64,000 nucleotides of DNA from Hyphomonas oceanitis SCH89 (GTDB lineage Bacteria; Pseudomonadota; Alphaproteobacteria; Caulobacterales; Hyphomonadaceae), in NCBI RefSeq assembly GCF_000685295.1, contig NZ_ARYL01000002.1:1-64000 (forward strand). Direction: 5' to 3'. Shown here piece by piece: positions 17,986-26,959 of the stretch; the first letter of the stretch is position 1; each line of letters opens with the position of its first letter. A program made the translations under genes and the position numbers. The notes below the pieces were generated by a model that did not search any database, was not told the DNA's origin, and was given only the letters and a program-made list of their open reading frames with translations.

Positions 17986-19476
17986 ATGCCCCAATCCAGC
18001 GGAATGAAGCCGACCCTCGACAAGGACCTTTCAAAGGTCGGGCAGATCGAGCAGGCCTCACATTCGGTCTCACGCTCCCTTCTGATGCCGGGACTGGCGC
18101 TGGTGTTCATCGCGCTCTGCGCGCTGGTGGTCAGCAGCATTATCCATGACACGCCGGGATCAGTCGTCATTGTCATGGCCGCCGCGATCGGGGCCTATAT
18201 GGCGCTGAATATCGGCGCCAATGACGTGGCCAACAATGTCGGCCCGGCTGTGGGGTCGAAAGCGCTGTCGATGATGGGCGCACTGGCGATTGCGGCGATC
18301 TGCGAAAGCGCGGGCGCGCTGATTGCCGGGGGCGATGTGGTCGGCACGGTTTCCAAAGGGATTATCGACCCGGCCGGCCTGTCGGATGCCAACACGTTCA
18401 TCCTGCTCATGATGTCGGCTTTGATCGCGGCGGCGCTGTGGATCAATATCGCGACCGTGTTCGGCGCCCCGGTTTCGACGACGCACTCGATTGTCGGCGG
18501 TGTGGCCGGGGCAGGGATCGCGGCGGCAGGCGTTGCGGCGGTGAACTGGCCGACCATGGGGCAGATTGCGGCAAGCTGGGTGATCTCGCCGCTGCTGGGC
18601 GGCATCATTGCGGCCTGTTTCCTCGCCTTTATCAAGACGGCGATCATCTATCAGGACGACAAGATTGCGGCAGCGCGGCGCTGGGTGCCACTGCTGGTCG
18701 CGGTGATGGCAGGGGCGTTCTCGACCTATCTGGCGACCAAGGGCCTGAAGCACCTGATCGAGATTACGCTCCCGCAGGCCTGCCTGATCGGCCTTGGCAT
18801 GGCCGTGCTGACCTGGCTCGTCTCAAGCCCGCTGATCAAGCGCCAGTCGCGCGGGATGGAAAACCGCAACAAGTCGCTCAGGGAATTGTTCAAGCTGCCG
18901 CTGATCTTCTCGGCGGCGCTGCTCTCGTTCGCGCACGGGGCCAATGATGTCGCCAATGCGATCGGGCCGCTGGCCGCGATCGTGTCGACGGCGCAGTCAG
19001 GCGCAGTGGCGGCCAAGGTTGGCATCCCGCTCTGGGTGATGGCGATCGGCGCACTGGGCATTTCGTTCGGCCTCATCATGTTCGGGCCGAAACTTATCCG
19101 TATGGTGGGCGACCAGATTACCAAGCTCAACCCGATGCGCGCCTTCTGTGTGGCCCTGTCGGCAGCGATCACTGTGATCGTCGCCTCGGCGCTCGGCCTG
19201 CCGGTCAGCTCGACGCATATCGCGGTGGGCGCCGTGTTCGGCGTCGGCTTCTTTCGCGAATGGTATACGGCCAATTCGAGACGGCGGCGCGAATATATTG
19301 CCCGCAACCCGCGCAACCCCGACCGCGACGAACCTGTTGGCGGCGACCAGCCGCGCTATCGCCGTCTCGTTCGGCGCCATCATTTCATGACGATCATCGC
19401 GGCCTGGGTTATTACCGTGCCAGCGGCTGGTGGCCTGTCCGCCGCGATCTTCCTCGTGTTCGAGATGCTCGGCTGA
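17986..19476 (+). CDS. PiT family inorganic phosphate transporter
   Basis: 496 aa, inner-membrane, with about 11-12 hydrophobic segments. Both PHO4/PiT signatures are present: GANDVANNVGPAVGS (near residue 75) and HGANDVANAIGPLAA (near residue 313), as are the paired VSTTHS and VSSTHI motifs. It couples phosphate uptake to protons or sodium. The low-affinity carrier usually is expressed constitutively; no Pho box was seen upstream. The N-terminal ~30 residues are a soluble leader. Confidence 0.93.
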   Translation: MPQSSGMKPTLDKDLSKVGQIEQASHSVSRSLLMPGLALVFIALCALVVSSIIHDTPGSVVIVMAAAIGAYMALNIGANDVANNVGPAVGSKALSMMGALAIAAICESAGALIAGGDVVGTVSKGIIDPAGLSDANTFILLMMSALIAAALWINIATVFGAPVSTTHSIVGGVAGAGIAAAGVAAVNWPTMGQIAASWVISPLLGGIIAACFLAFIKTAIIYQDDKIAAARRWVPLLVAVMAGAFSTYLATKGLKHLIEITLPQACLIGLGMAVLTWLVSSPLIKRQSRGMENRNKSLRELFKLPLIFSAALLSFAHGANDVANAIGPLAAIVSTAQSGAVAAKVGIPLWVMAIGALGISFGLIMFGPKLIRMVGDQITKLNPMRAFCVALSAAITVIVASALGLPVSSTHIAVGAVFGVGFFREWYTANSRRRREYIARNPRNPDRDEPVGGDQPRYRRLVRRHHFMTIIAAWVITVPAAGGLSAAIFLVFEMLG

Positions 19477-19561
19477 AAGTCGCTTTCTACCGGACGGACG
19501 CCGTGTTTCCGCAAGCTCGCAACCCCCGGGGGACATGGATGGATTCTGTCTAAAACAGTTC

Positions 19562-19580
19562 ACGCGAGTATTACGCGAGT
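19562..19580. repeat. Tandem 8-bp direct repeat upstream of the TonB receptor
   Basis: ACGCGAGT occurs at 19562-19569 and again at 19573-19580, 11 bp apart, so one helical turn. This suits a dimeric regulator bound on one face of DNA before the receptor gene. Function is inference. Confidence 0.4.
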
Positions 19581-19637
19581 GTCATGAAGCGCCGTTAACG
19601 GATCGCCCCGAGGGTCAATTATCCAAGGGTCAACTCC

Positions 19638-22274
19638 ATGTCATTCCGTTCCATAATCCTGCTCGGCGCGAGCCTTTCCATTCTTGCCGGCCATGTCGGC
19701 GCACAGGAGCAGCCCGTCGAAGATGATCGTGTGCTCGACACCGTCATCGTTCAGGGCAGCCAGCTTTCCCGCCAGAAGGGCATCGAGGAAAAGCGCGACG
19801 CGCTATCGGTGATCGATGCGCTCGGCGTCGACGAACTCGGCCAGCTACCTGACAAGAATGTGGGCGAAAGCCTCAACCGGATTGCGGGCGTCTCGATGCT
19901 GGTTGAGAAGGGCGAGGGGCGCTACGTCCAGATCCGCGGCATCAATCCGTCGCTCAACAATGTGACGATCAATGGCGCCAGCCTCGGGTCGCCCGAGACG
20001 GAAGGCGGCGGGCGCAATGCGCCGCTCGACATCATTGCCGGCGGCGTGCTGGGCTCGGTGCAGGTGATCAAGGCGCTGACGCCGGATCTCGACGGCCAGG
20101 GCATTGGCGGCACGGTGAATGTCGACACGAAATCGCCATTCGACAAGGATGAGACTCTCTGGGGCTATGCCACGGGCCGCTATGGCTTCGAGGAAATCGA
20201 GCCTGATGACCGCGCCGTTGGCGGCTCCAATCCCTATGCGCTGGACGGCACGCTGGCCGGGCAGAATGACGCGGGCACGTTCGGCTGGCTGCTGGCTGGC
20301 TCGTGGACGGACCGGGAATATATCGCGCCCGGCTATTATGCCGACGACTGGGCGGTCAATGATGCGGACACGGCGAGCGGCTCGGTCGGCGGCGTGGCGC
20401 CGGTGAACGTGAAAAACAATTATTACGTGATCGGCCGTGAACGGCTGAACCTGAACGGCACGGTGGAATTCCGCCCGGACGACAACACGAAATATTTCGC
20501 CCGCGCCTTCTTTGCGACCTGGGACGAGTTGCAGCACCGCAACCGCTATGAGCAGAATTTCGACACGGGCATTGTGTTCGACACGCCGACATCGGGTACG
20601 TCGGGCGCCAACCGGATTGCCGCCAACCTGCGCAATGAAGAAACGACCAAGGAAATCTTCACGCTGGCGGCGGGCGGCGAGAATGTCGTTGATGCCCTGA
20701 CCTTCAATTACGAAGTGCAGATGAACCAGAACCAGATCGACGAGGACTATGACTTCTGGGAGTGGCGCTCGGGCAAGATCTTCGGGCCGAATACGTGGAA
20801 TCTGAACGGCGACGGCATTGTCACCATCACGCCGGATGCCGATACGCCTGACCGCCAGGATGCCTCGCTGATCGATTTCCGCCGTGCGCGCTTCCAAAAC
20901 AGCCATATGGACGAGGACGGCCTGTCGGGCCAGTTCGACGTGCGCTGGGACCGGGATACGGACACCTGGTTCAAGGCCGGCGTCAAGGCACGCCAGGTCG
21001 ACCGCGCGTGGGATTACAGCCTCTCGCGGTATGATGATGCGGGCGCAGGCCTGACCCTCGGCACGTCGGATGCGTTCACCCGGGGCGCCTTCACCAATTG
21101 CAACGAGATCATGTGCGCGCCGAACATCTTCATGGACTATGAGGCGATGAACGCCTTCCTCGCGGATCCGGCCAATGCGGCCTATTTCGAACGCAACACG
21201 AGCGATGGATTCATCAGCGAGTATGCCAGCGACTATGACATCACCGAGACCGTTCTGGCTGGTTATGTCATGGGCGTGCGCCAGGTCGGGCCGGTCCAGC
21301 TGATTGCCGGTGTGCGCGTGGAGGCGACCGATGTGGACTCCTCCGGCTACCTGCTCGAAGGCGAAACGGCCGTGCGGGTGTCGGATGGCGGCGACTACCT
21401 GACCGTGCTGCCGGACGTGCTGGCGAACTGGGACGTGACCGATACGCTGAAACTGCGCGGATCGATCACGCGGGCGCTGGGACGGCCGGATTATGACGCC
21501 ATCGCGCCGCGCTCCTCCTATGGCGAGGAAGCGGGCATTGCCAATCTCTCGATCGGCAATCCGGACCTCAAGGCCCGCGTCTCGTGGAACTATGACATTT
21601 CGGCGGAATGGTATCCGAACGCGCTGACAATGCTGTCGGCGGCCGTGTTCTACAAGGACATTTCCGACGACCTGGTCGGCCTGTCGGAACAGTTCACCAC
21701 GCAGGCCGAGATTGCGGCCGAACTCGCGCGGCGCGGCCTCAGCGGTGCGGTCGATCCGGCCGACATCACGCAGAGCCTGAATGTCTCCACGACGGTGAAT
21801 GCCGGGTCGAGCACGCTGAAGGGGCTTGAACTGATTGCGCAGACGCAGTTCGACAATTTCCTGCCGGATTACCTCGCCGGGTTTGGCGTGTCGGCAAGCG
21901 CGACCTTCCTGGATGGCGAGACGGAAGTGGATGGCGAGACACTGCCGCTGCTGAACCAGGCCGAGCAGACCTATGCCTTCTCCGCCTTCTACCAGAATCA
22001 CGGGTTCGATGCCTCGGTCAGCTATGCCTATAATGGCAGCTTCCTGACGGATGTTGATCTCAACAATAGCGACAATGATCTCGACCAGGGCGAGTTCGGC
22101 CGGTGGGATGCGCGGCTGTCATATGAAGTGCGCGACAATCTCAAGCTGTTCATTGAAGGCGTGAACCTGAACAATGAACCGACCACGGAATTCCAGGGCC
22201 GGGACGAGACACGGATCACCGAATACGAATATGTCGGCAGCACGGTCTATCTCGGCTTTAGCTACGGCTTCTAG
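19638..22274 (+). CDS. TonB-dependent outer membrane receptor
   Basis: 878 aa. Signal peptide with cleavage near GHVGA-QEQ (about residue 23), a plug domain (DTVIVQGSQLSRQ, LPDKNVGESLNRIAGVSM, YVQIRGINPSLNNVTINGA) and a long beta-barrel ending in an aromatic residue (YLGFSYGF). It is of the Caulobacter/Xanthomonas TonB receptor class that typically imports carbohydrates or other large solutes rather than iron. A secreted lipoprotein gene follows after a hairpin. Substrate not shown; the upstream PiT gene only weakly hints at a phosphate-containing ligand. Confidence 0.93.
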   Translation: MSFRSIILLGASLSILAGHVGAQEQPVEDDRVLDTVIVQGSQLSRQKGIEEKRDALSVIDALGVDELGQLPDKNVGESLNRIAGVSMLVEKGEGRYVQIRGINPSLNNVTINGASLGSPETEGGGRNAPLDIIAGGVLGSVQVIKALTPDLDGQGIGGTVNVDTKSPFDKDETLWGYATGRYGFEEIEPDDRAVGGSNPYALDGTLAGQNDAGTFGWLLAGSWTDREYIAPGYYADDWAVNDADTASGSVGGVAPVNVKNNYYVIGRERLNLNGTVEFRPDDNTKYFARAFFATWDELQHRNRYEQNFDTGIVFDTPTSGTSGANRIAANLRNEETTKEIFTLAAGGENVVDALTFNYEVQMNQNQIDEDYDFWEWRSGKIFGPNTWNLNGDGIVTITPDADTPDRQDASLIDFRRARFQNSHMDEDGLSGQFDVRWDRDTDTWFKAGVKARQVDRAWDYSLSRYDDAGAGLTLGTSDAFTRGAFTNCNEIMCAPNIFMDYEAMNAFLADPANAAYFERNTSDGFISEYASDYDITETVLAGYVMGVRQVGPVQLIAGVRVEATDVDSSGYLLEGETAVRVSDGGDYLTVLPDVLANWDVTDTLKLRGSITRALGRPDYDAIAPRSSYGEEAGIANLSIGNPDLKARVSWNYDISAEWYPNALTMLSAAVFYKDISDDLVGLSEQFTTQAEIAAELARRGLSGAVDPADITQSLNVSTTVNAGSSTLKGLELIAQTQFDNFLPDYLAGFGVSASATFLDGETEVDGETLPLLNQAEQTYAFSAFYQNHGFDASVSYAYNGSFLTDVDLNNSDNDLDQGEFGRWDARLSYEVRDNLKLFIEGVNLNNEPTTEFQGRDETRITEYEYVGSTVYLGFSYGF

Positions 22275-22299
22275 GTCGGGACTGTTTTACCAATCGGGT

Positions 22300-22323
22300 G
22301 CCAGCCCCTTTGCGGGGGCTGGC
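22300..22323 (+). terminator. Intercistronic hairpin after the TonB receptor gene
   Basis: GCCAGCCCC (22300-22308) pairs with GGGGCTGGC (22315-22323). No T tract follows, so it may stabilise the receptor message or lower read-through into the lipoprotein gene rather than end transcription. Confidence 0.6.
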
Positions 22324-22347
22324 TCTCTCGCATTCAAGGGGTTTGAC

Positions 22348-23283
22348 ATGAGACATCCGTTCCGGGCCTTGGGCCTTTGTGTGGCAGGCGCGCTGGGGCT
22401 GTCGGCCTGCGTGAGTGGTGAGGTTGCTGCTGCGCCTGTGGCCGTGGCGATTGTCGATCTTGAGTCCGTGCCGGACTATGTCGCTCCGCCGGTGGCGCAG
22501 CTGGAAGCGAAGACGGTGCGCATCTATGACGCCCCGGAGGCCGATCAGGGCGTGGCGGTGGACATCGACTTTTTCTACGCGCTCGACAATACGGTGATCG
22601 GCAAATACCGGCGCGATACCGGCCAGCTGGTGGCGCGCTTTACGGCGCCGCACAAGGGCCTGATCCGTCACATGAATTCCTGCTATGCGCGTGATGAGAA
22701 GCTCTGGTGTGCGAACTCGAACTATTCGCTGGTGCCAATGGGGTCATCAATCGAAGTGTTCGATGCGGTGAGCATGGCCCATGTGGAGACGCATTCGCTG
22801 GGCATGATGGATGAAGGCTCGCTGACCTGGTTCGACGATATCGACGGAGGGCGTATTGCAGGCTTTGCGCACTATTCCGGAAATGGCGGCGTGCCGTTCA
22901 AGGACAGCACCTATTCCAGCGTTGTGACCTTCGACAAGGAGTGGCGCCGCACCGGCGGCTGGCTGTTCCCGGATGGCGTGATCAAGCGCATGGCGCCGCA
23001 TGCGGCCTCAGGCGGGGCAATCGGGCCGGACGGATTGCTTTATGTGCTGGGGCACGACCTGCCGGAAATGTATGTCCTGGCGCGCCCCCGCATGGGGCCC
23101 ACCATGATCCATGTGGCGACGATCAAGCTCGGCGTTGGCGGACAGGCGTTTTCCTTCGCGCCGGGCGAGGGACGCACGATATTCGCGATTGACCGAGCAG
23201 GCGGCAAGGTCAGCGAGATCGCGCTGCCGGATGTCGCGCTGAATACGCCGGATGCGCAGCCATTTACCCGTAAGGTGCCGTGA
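22348..23283 (+). CDS. Secreted lipoprotein, possible beta-propeller
   Basis: 311 aa, not assigned to a named family. A lipoprotein signal is clear (MRHPFRALGLCVAGALGLSAC, lipobox LSAC). The body repeats short blade-like strands with DG/GG turns (YDAPEADQGVAVDIDFFY, IEVFDAVSMAHVETHSLG, ATIKLGVGGQAFSFAPGEG), suggesting a propeller. ATG 22348 has CAAGGGG before it. Placement right after a TonB receptor suggests a surface or periplasmic partner in capture or processing of the same ligand; that is inference. Confidence 0.75.
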   Translation: MRHPFRALGLCVAGALGLSACVSGEVAAAPVAVAIVDLESVPDYVAPPVAQLEAKTVRIYDAPEADQGVAVDIDFFYALDNTVIGKYRRDTGQLVARFTAPHKGLIRHMNSCYARDEKLWCANSNYSLVPMGSSIEVFDAVSMAHVETHSLGMMDEGSLTWFDDIDGGRIAGFAHYSGNGGVPFKDSTYSSVVTFDKEWRRTGGWLFPDGVIKRMAPHAASGGAIGPDGLLYVLGHDLPEMYVLARPRMGPTMIHVATIKLGVGGQAFSFAPGEGRTIFAIDRAGGKVSEIALPDVALNTPDAQPFTRKVP

Positions 23284-23323
23284 CCCATTGCAGGGGCGGC
23301 CAAGCGCTGGCAATGCAGTGGTC

Positions 23324-23980
23324 ATGGATTTCAAATGGGTACCGAATGCGTTGACGATTGCCCGCTGTGCGTTTGCGGGCCTCGTCATATGGGGAATATG
23401 GAACGCTGAGCTTTCGGGCGTGGCCGCCGGCGCCGTGACGCCGGACATGCCGCCGGAAGATCTGCTGCGGCACACGGTGATGCAGCAGCTCTGGTATCAG
23501 TTCGCTTTGCTGGGCTTTCTCTCGGGCGCTTTGACCGACTTCCTTGACGGCTATCTCGCCCGCAAGCTGAAGGCGCAGAGCCGGTTTGGTGTCTGGCTGG
23601 ACCCGATTGCCGACAAGCTGCTGGTTGGGGCGGCGCTGCTGGGCCTTGCGATGGTGCTAAAGACCTGGCTGATCTGCCTGCCGGCGGCGGCCATTATCGG
23701 GCGCGATGTGTTCATGACCTGGCTGCGCACGACGCCGGCTGGAAAGGCTGTGGTTGATCCATCCAACCTCGCCAAGTGGAAGACCGGATTCGAGATGGCG
23801 GCCATTATCGGCCTGATGCTGCCGCTGGCTTTTGCGCCGGCTGATATGGCGGCTGATGCCAGCGGGGCGACGCCGCTTGTCTTTGTGATCGGCTCTTTCA
23901 TGCTGGTGGGCTTGCTCTGGGTGGCAGCTGCCCTGTCGCTGATCACGGGCTGGCGTTACATCCGCGCAACGCGGCGCTGA
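23324..23980 (+). CDS. pgsA: CDP-alcohol phosphatidyltransferase, PgsA-like
   Basis: 218 aa integral membrane protein. The full CDP-alcohol transferase motif D-x2-DG-x2-AR-x8-G-x3-D-x3-D is seen in DFLDGYLARKLKAQ and RFGVWLDPIAD. The sequence around it (NALTIAR near the start) fits glycerol-3-phosphate 3-phosphatidyltransferase, which makes phosphatidylglycerophosphate. ATG 23324 (MDFKWVPNALTIAR) is the family start. It has longer inserts than E. coli PgsA (residues 25-45 and 170-185), so another CDP-alcohol enzyme is possible. Confidence 0.82.
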   Translation: MDFKWVPNALTIARCAFAGLVIWGIWNAELSGVAAGAVTPDMPPEDLLRHTVMQQLWYQFALLGFLSGALTDFLDGYLARKLKAQSRFGVWLDPIADKLLVGAALLGLAMVLKTWLICLPAAAIIGRDVFMTWLRTTPAGKAVVDPSNLAKWKTGFEMAAIIGLMLPLAFAPADMAADASGATPLVFVIGSFMLVGLLWVAAALSLITGWRYIRATRR

Positions 23981-23996
23981 GCTGGCCGGAACGCAA

Positions 23997-24029
23997 AACG
24001 CCGACCCCGCGTGGACGTGGGCCGGCGTT
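23997..24029 (+). terminator. Hairpin after pgsA
   Basis: AACGCCG (23997-24003) pairs with CGGCGTT (24023-24029), with additional inner CCC/GGG pairing. Only a short pyrimidine run follows, so it is a moderate terminator candidate. Confidence 0.55.
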
Positions 24030-24139
24030 CTTATGCGGTGCGGCACGCCGGCAAGGGGAAGAACCGGGGCCGCGAGGGGTCTTTTGCGCGAAAGGATGGA
24101 GAAGCATCCTGACCACGTTCTAATCCTCGGTGAATTTCC

Positions 24140-24154
24140 TTAATGTCGCGTTAA
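24140..24154 (+). promoter_or_regulatory. CtrA-type binding site
   Basis: TTAA (24140-24143), seven bases, TTAA (24151-24154) is the full consensus spacing of the cell-cycle regulator CtrA. The only gene downstream on this strand before 25 kb is the 33-aa ORF at 24243, 88 bp away. Confidence 0.5.
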
Positions 24155-24242
24155 GACCCAAGGCGGGAATGAGGCGGAGATTTCGCAACACGGTCGGTAT
24201 TCTGCCCGTGATCGGCCTCAATCGCGGGCAAATTCTGGACGC

Positions 24243-24344
24243 ATGAAAAAGCGCGTCGCCCCCGAGATCAAATTCCTCGCCTTCATTTTGGCCGCGCTGC
24301 TGTTCCTGTGCGTGCCGGCCCTGCTGGCGTTTGCCGGGGCTTAG
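24243..24344 (+). CDS. Possible 33-aa single-TM protein
   Basis: A short ORF, MKKRVAPEIKFLAF then a strongly hydrophobic stretch ending LLAFAGA. The basic start and one helix would give a small inner-membrane protein or an uncleaved signal-like peptide. The ribosome-binding site is weak. In favour of reality are the CtrA-type site upstream and the otherwise empty 262-bp gap. Its stop overlaps the end of the convergent NUDIX gene. Confidence 0.4.
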   Translation: MKKRVAPEIKFLAFILAALLFLCVPALLAFAGA

Positions 24345-24814
24345 GACCTGGGGCCTGCCCAAAAGGGGCTTGCGGCCTCGTTGCCATAGATTTCAGCGAG
24401 ACGTTTGATCGTGCCGGGTGTTGCACCGTCAGGGGGATCAAGCGGATCGGCCCATACGGTTTCAGCAATCTCGCCGAAGGACGTGGCGGTCGTTTCGGCC
24501 CAGCTGCCATGGGGGACGCGGTAGAGCAGGACATGATCATTCCTGAAGACGTGGTGGTTTGAATAGAAGCCGACAAGCTGGGGAAGGCCGGTCAGTCTGA
24601 CGCCGGCTTCCTCAATCAGTTCGCGGGACAGTGCCTCAATGGCCGGTTCGCCGCGCTCGATGCCGCCGCCGGGCATGTACCAGCCCTTCACATAGGTATG
24701 GCGCACGAGGAAGACGCGGCCCGCTTCATTCTCAACCGCCGCGCGCACACCCAGCGTCATCGGGCGGCGCAGACGCGCATAGGTGTGGAAGAGGCGGGTG
24801 CGAAGGGTGGCCAA
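24341..24814 (-). CDS. NUDIX hydrolase
   Basis: 157 aa. The Nudix box is GGGIERGEPAIEALSRELIEEAG, with the RELIEEAG core intact. It is preceded by KGWYMPGG, typical of the family. Not a paralogue of the 17.4-kb NUDIX protein beyond the box. Substrate unknown: a nucleoside diphosphate derivative is expected. Confidence 0.87.
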   Translation of the reverse strand: MATLRTRLFHTYARLRRPMTLGVRAAVENEAGRVFLVRHTYVKGWYMPGGGIERGEPAIEALSRELIEEAGVRLTGLPQLVGFYSNHHVFRNDHVLLYRVPHGSWAETTATSFGEIAETVWADPLDPPDGATPGTIKRLAEIYGNEAASPFWAGPRS

Positions 24815-25013
24815 TGCAGGGTCTCCGAGAGCTGATTTGCGAGCCTAGCGCCGACCGGACGGGAAGTCGAAGGAGACGCGTTGACTTGGTCGTGACCCCG
24901 CGGAATCGGGCGATTTTGGTGTCGAATGAGGCTCGCCAAGGGGGGCAACGCGCTGTAAGGACGGGGCAACTAGTGATAACAGCTGCAAAAACAGACAAAA
25001 GCGAGACGGTGCA

Positions 25014-25106
25014 ATGATCCAGATCCATCCCTCACTGATTGCCATCGGCGTGATCGTGCTTGTGTTCGGCATCCTGAACCTCATCGAATTCAAGCGTCTC
25101 GACTAG
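25014..25106 (+). CDS. 30-aa single-TM protein
   Basis: MIQIHPSLIAIGVIVLVFGI then a short tail ending EFKRLD. One clean membrane helix with a charged C-terminus, preceded by GAGACGG. It lies 15 bp before the Na/Ca exchanger on the same strand, so it may be co-transcribed and could be a small partner or leader of the transporter. Too short for usual gene callers. Confidence 0.5.
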   Translation: MIQIHPSLIAIGVIVLVFGILNLIEFKRLD

Positions 25107-25121
25107 GGACGCTCAGGCAGC

Positions 25122-26111
25122 ATGCCGGACCTGACGCTGATTGCCGCCCTTCTGGGGGGGCTCGCCATCATGGCCTTTGCCGGGGATTTCCTGGTCAATG
25201 GCGCGGTGGCGCTGGCGCGCAGGTTTGGTGTCTCGCCGCTTATTGCCGGTATTTTCATTGTCGGGTTCGGCACGTCCGCGCCCGAAATGGTTGTATCGCT
25301 CGACGCTGCGATGGGCGGACAGCCCGGGCTCGCGCTGGGCAATATTGTCGGCTCCAACATCGCCAATGTCTGTCTCGTTCTGGGCTTTCCCGCGCTGATT
25401 TCGCCCTTCTTTGCGGGCGGGAAGGGCGAAGGCCGCGCGCTTGGCGCGATGCTGCTCGCGACGGCGCTCTGGATCGGCCTCACGGCGGTCATGCCGCTAA
25501 CGGCCGGTATCGGCTTCTTCTTCATCCTGATCCTTTTAGGCTATTGCGGCTTTACGCTGATCTCGGCGCGCCGCGCCGTGGCGGCTGGCATCGACCCGGG
25601 CGTTGCGGTGGATGATGATCCGCACATGGCCCTGTGGCGGGCGCTGGCCTATATCCCGCTTGGCATTGCCGGGCTGATCCTCGGCGCGCAGCTGATCATT
25701 GCCGGCGGCGTCGGCATGGCCGAGTTCTATGGCGTGCCGCAGGAATGGATTGGTCTGACGCTGCTGGCGATCGGTACGTCGATGCCGGAGATTGGCGCCA
25801 GCGTTGCGGCTGCGCTGCGCAAGCGGGGCGATGTGGCCATCGGCAACATTCTCGGCTCCAACGTGTTCAACATTCTGGGCGCGGGCGGGATCATTTCCTT
25901 CTTCGGACCGCTCGATGTGGCGCCGACGTTCAGGCAGTATGACCATTGGGCCATGGGGCTCGCGGCGGTGATCATCGCGCTGCTGATCATGACCAAGGCA
26001 AGGGTCGGGCGGCTCGTCGGGATCCTGCTGCTGCTGATCTATGCGATCTATATTTACGGGCTGATCAACGGGTTCAACATTCTTGGCCTGTTCCAGCCGG
26101 CAGGCGCATGA
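25122..26111 (+). CDS. Calcium/sodium antiporter (CaCA family, YrbG-like)
   Basis: 329 aa with two homologous halves. The alpha-repeats are clear: GFGTSAPEMVVSL with GNIVGSNIANVCLVLG, and AIGTSMPEIGASV with GNILGSNVFNILGAGG. It exchanges cations across the inner membrane. The SDR gene overlaps its stop by ATGA, so the two are translationally coupled. Confidence 0.9.
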   Translation: MPDLTLIAALLGGLAIMAFAGDFLVNGAVALARRFGVSPLIAGIFIVGFGTSAPEMVVSLDAAMGGQPGLALGNIVGSNIANVCLVLGFPALISPFFAGGKGEGRALGAMLLATALWIGLTAVMPLTAGIGFFFILILLGYCGFTLISARRAVAAGIDPGVAVDDDPHMALWRALAYIPLGIAGLILGAQLIIAGGVGMAEFYGVPQEWIGLTLLAIGTSMPEIGASVAAALRKRGDVAIGNILGSNVFNILGAGGIISFFGPLDVAPTFRQYDHWAMGLAAVIIALLIMTKARVGRLVGILLLLIYAIYIYGLINGFNILGLFQPAGA

Positions 26112-26860
26112 GGCCCGGTGCGGCCCTTGTGACAGGCGCGGGTGCGCGGGTTGGCAAGGCCATGGCCGAAGCGCTGGGGCAGGATGGCTGGGCAGTTGCC
26201 ATTCACTATCGCTCTTCGAAGGATGGCGCGCGGGAAACGCATGAGGCGATCAAGGCGGCAGGCGGACGGGCGTCCCTAGTTCAGGCTGATCTTGCAGACG
26301 AGGGCCAGGTCTCCGATCTGGTCGCGCGGGCAGGGGCTGAACTCGGCCAGCCCGTGAGCCTGCTGGTCAATTCGGCGTCCGTCTTCACCGATGATAGCGC
26401 AGCCGGCCATACGCGCGCTGACTGGGATGGGCATATGGAAGCGAACCTTCGCGCGCCTGTGCACCTGGCGCAGAAGATGGCGGCGGGCCTTGCGCCCGGT
26501 GAGAAGGGGCTTGTGGTCAACCTGATCGACCAGCGGGTTTGGAAGCTGACGCCGCAATTCTTCACCTATACATTATCGAAGGCGGCGCTGTGGCAGGCGA
26601 CGCAGACGCTGGCGCAGGCGCTGGCCCCGCACGTGCGTGTGAACGGGATCGGGCCGGGGCCGACGCTCAAGAGCGTGCACCAGAGTGAAGCGGCGTTTGA
26701 AGCCGAGAAGCAGGCGACGCTGACCGAGGAGGGCTCCAACCCTGATGAGATCGTGCGGGCGCTGCGCTACCTGATTTCAGCGACCAGCGTGACCGGTCAG
26801 ATGATCGCGGCCGATGGCGGCCAGCACCTGATGTGGCAGACGCCGGATACACAGATCTAG
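26108..26860 (+). CDS. SDR family oxidoreductase
   Basis: 250 aa. Rossmann NAD(P) motif TGAGARVGKAMA with an Arg typical of NADPH-dependent pteridine-reductase-like members, NSASVF at the usual NAG position, and catalytic YTLSK. The pattern TGxxxRxG resembles FolM/pteridine reductases, but substrate is not proven. Start at ATG 26108 overlaps the antiporter stop. Confidence 0.85.
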   Translation: MRPGAALVTGAGARVGKAMAEALGQDGWAVAIHYRSSKDGARETHEAIKAAGGRASLVQADLADEGQVSDLVARAGAELGQPVSLLVNSASVFTDDSAAGHTRADWDGHMEANLRAPVHLAQKMAAGLAPGEKGLVVNLIDQRVWKLTPQFFTYTLSKAALWQATQTLAQALAPHVRVNGIGPGPTLKSVHQSEAAFEAEKQATLTEEGSNPDEIVRALRYLISATSVTGQMIAADGGQHLMWQTPDTQI

Positions 26861-26959
26861 CGCGTCTGGCGCGGCGAAAAGCCCATCGTCAAAGGCGCCG
26901 CGAAACCCTATCAATCCCGCACAATTCCCATTGATGCAGATCGAACTCCCAGAGGCTTC

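Noticed and set aside
19845-22001. A 718-codon minus-strand open frame opposite the TonB receptor
   Set aside because: Its translation is Arg/His/Ile-rich without any domain, and the plus strand encodes a complete receptor with signal peptide and barrel end. High GC makes such shadows long.
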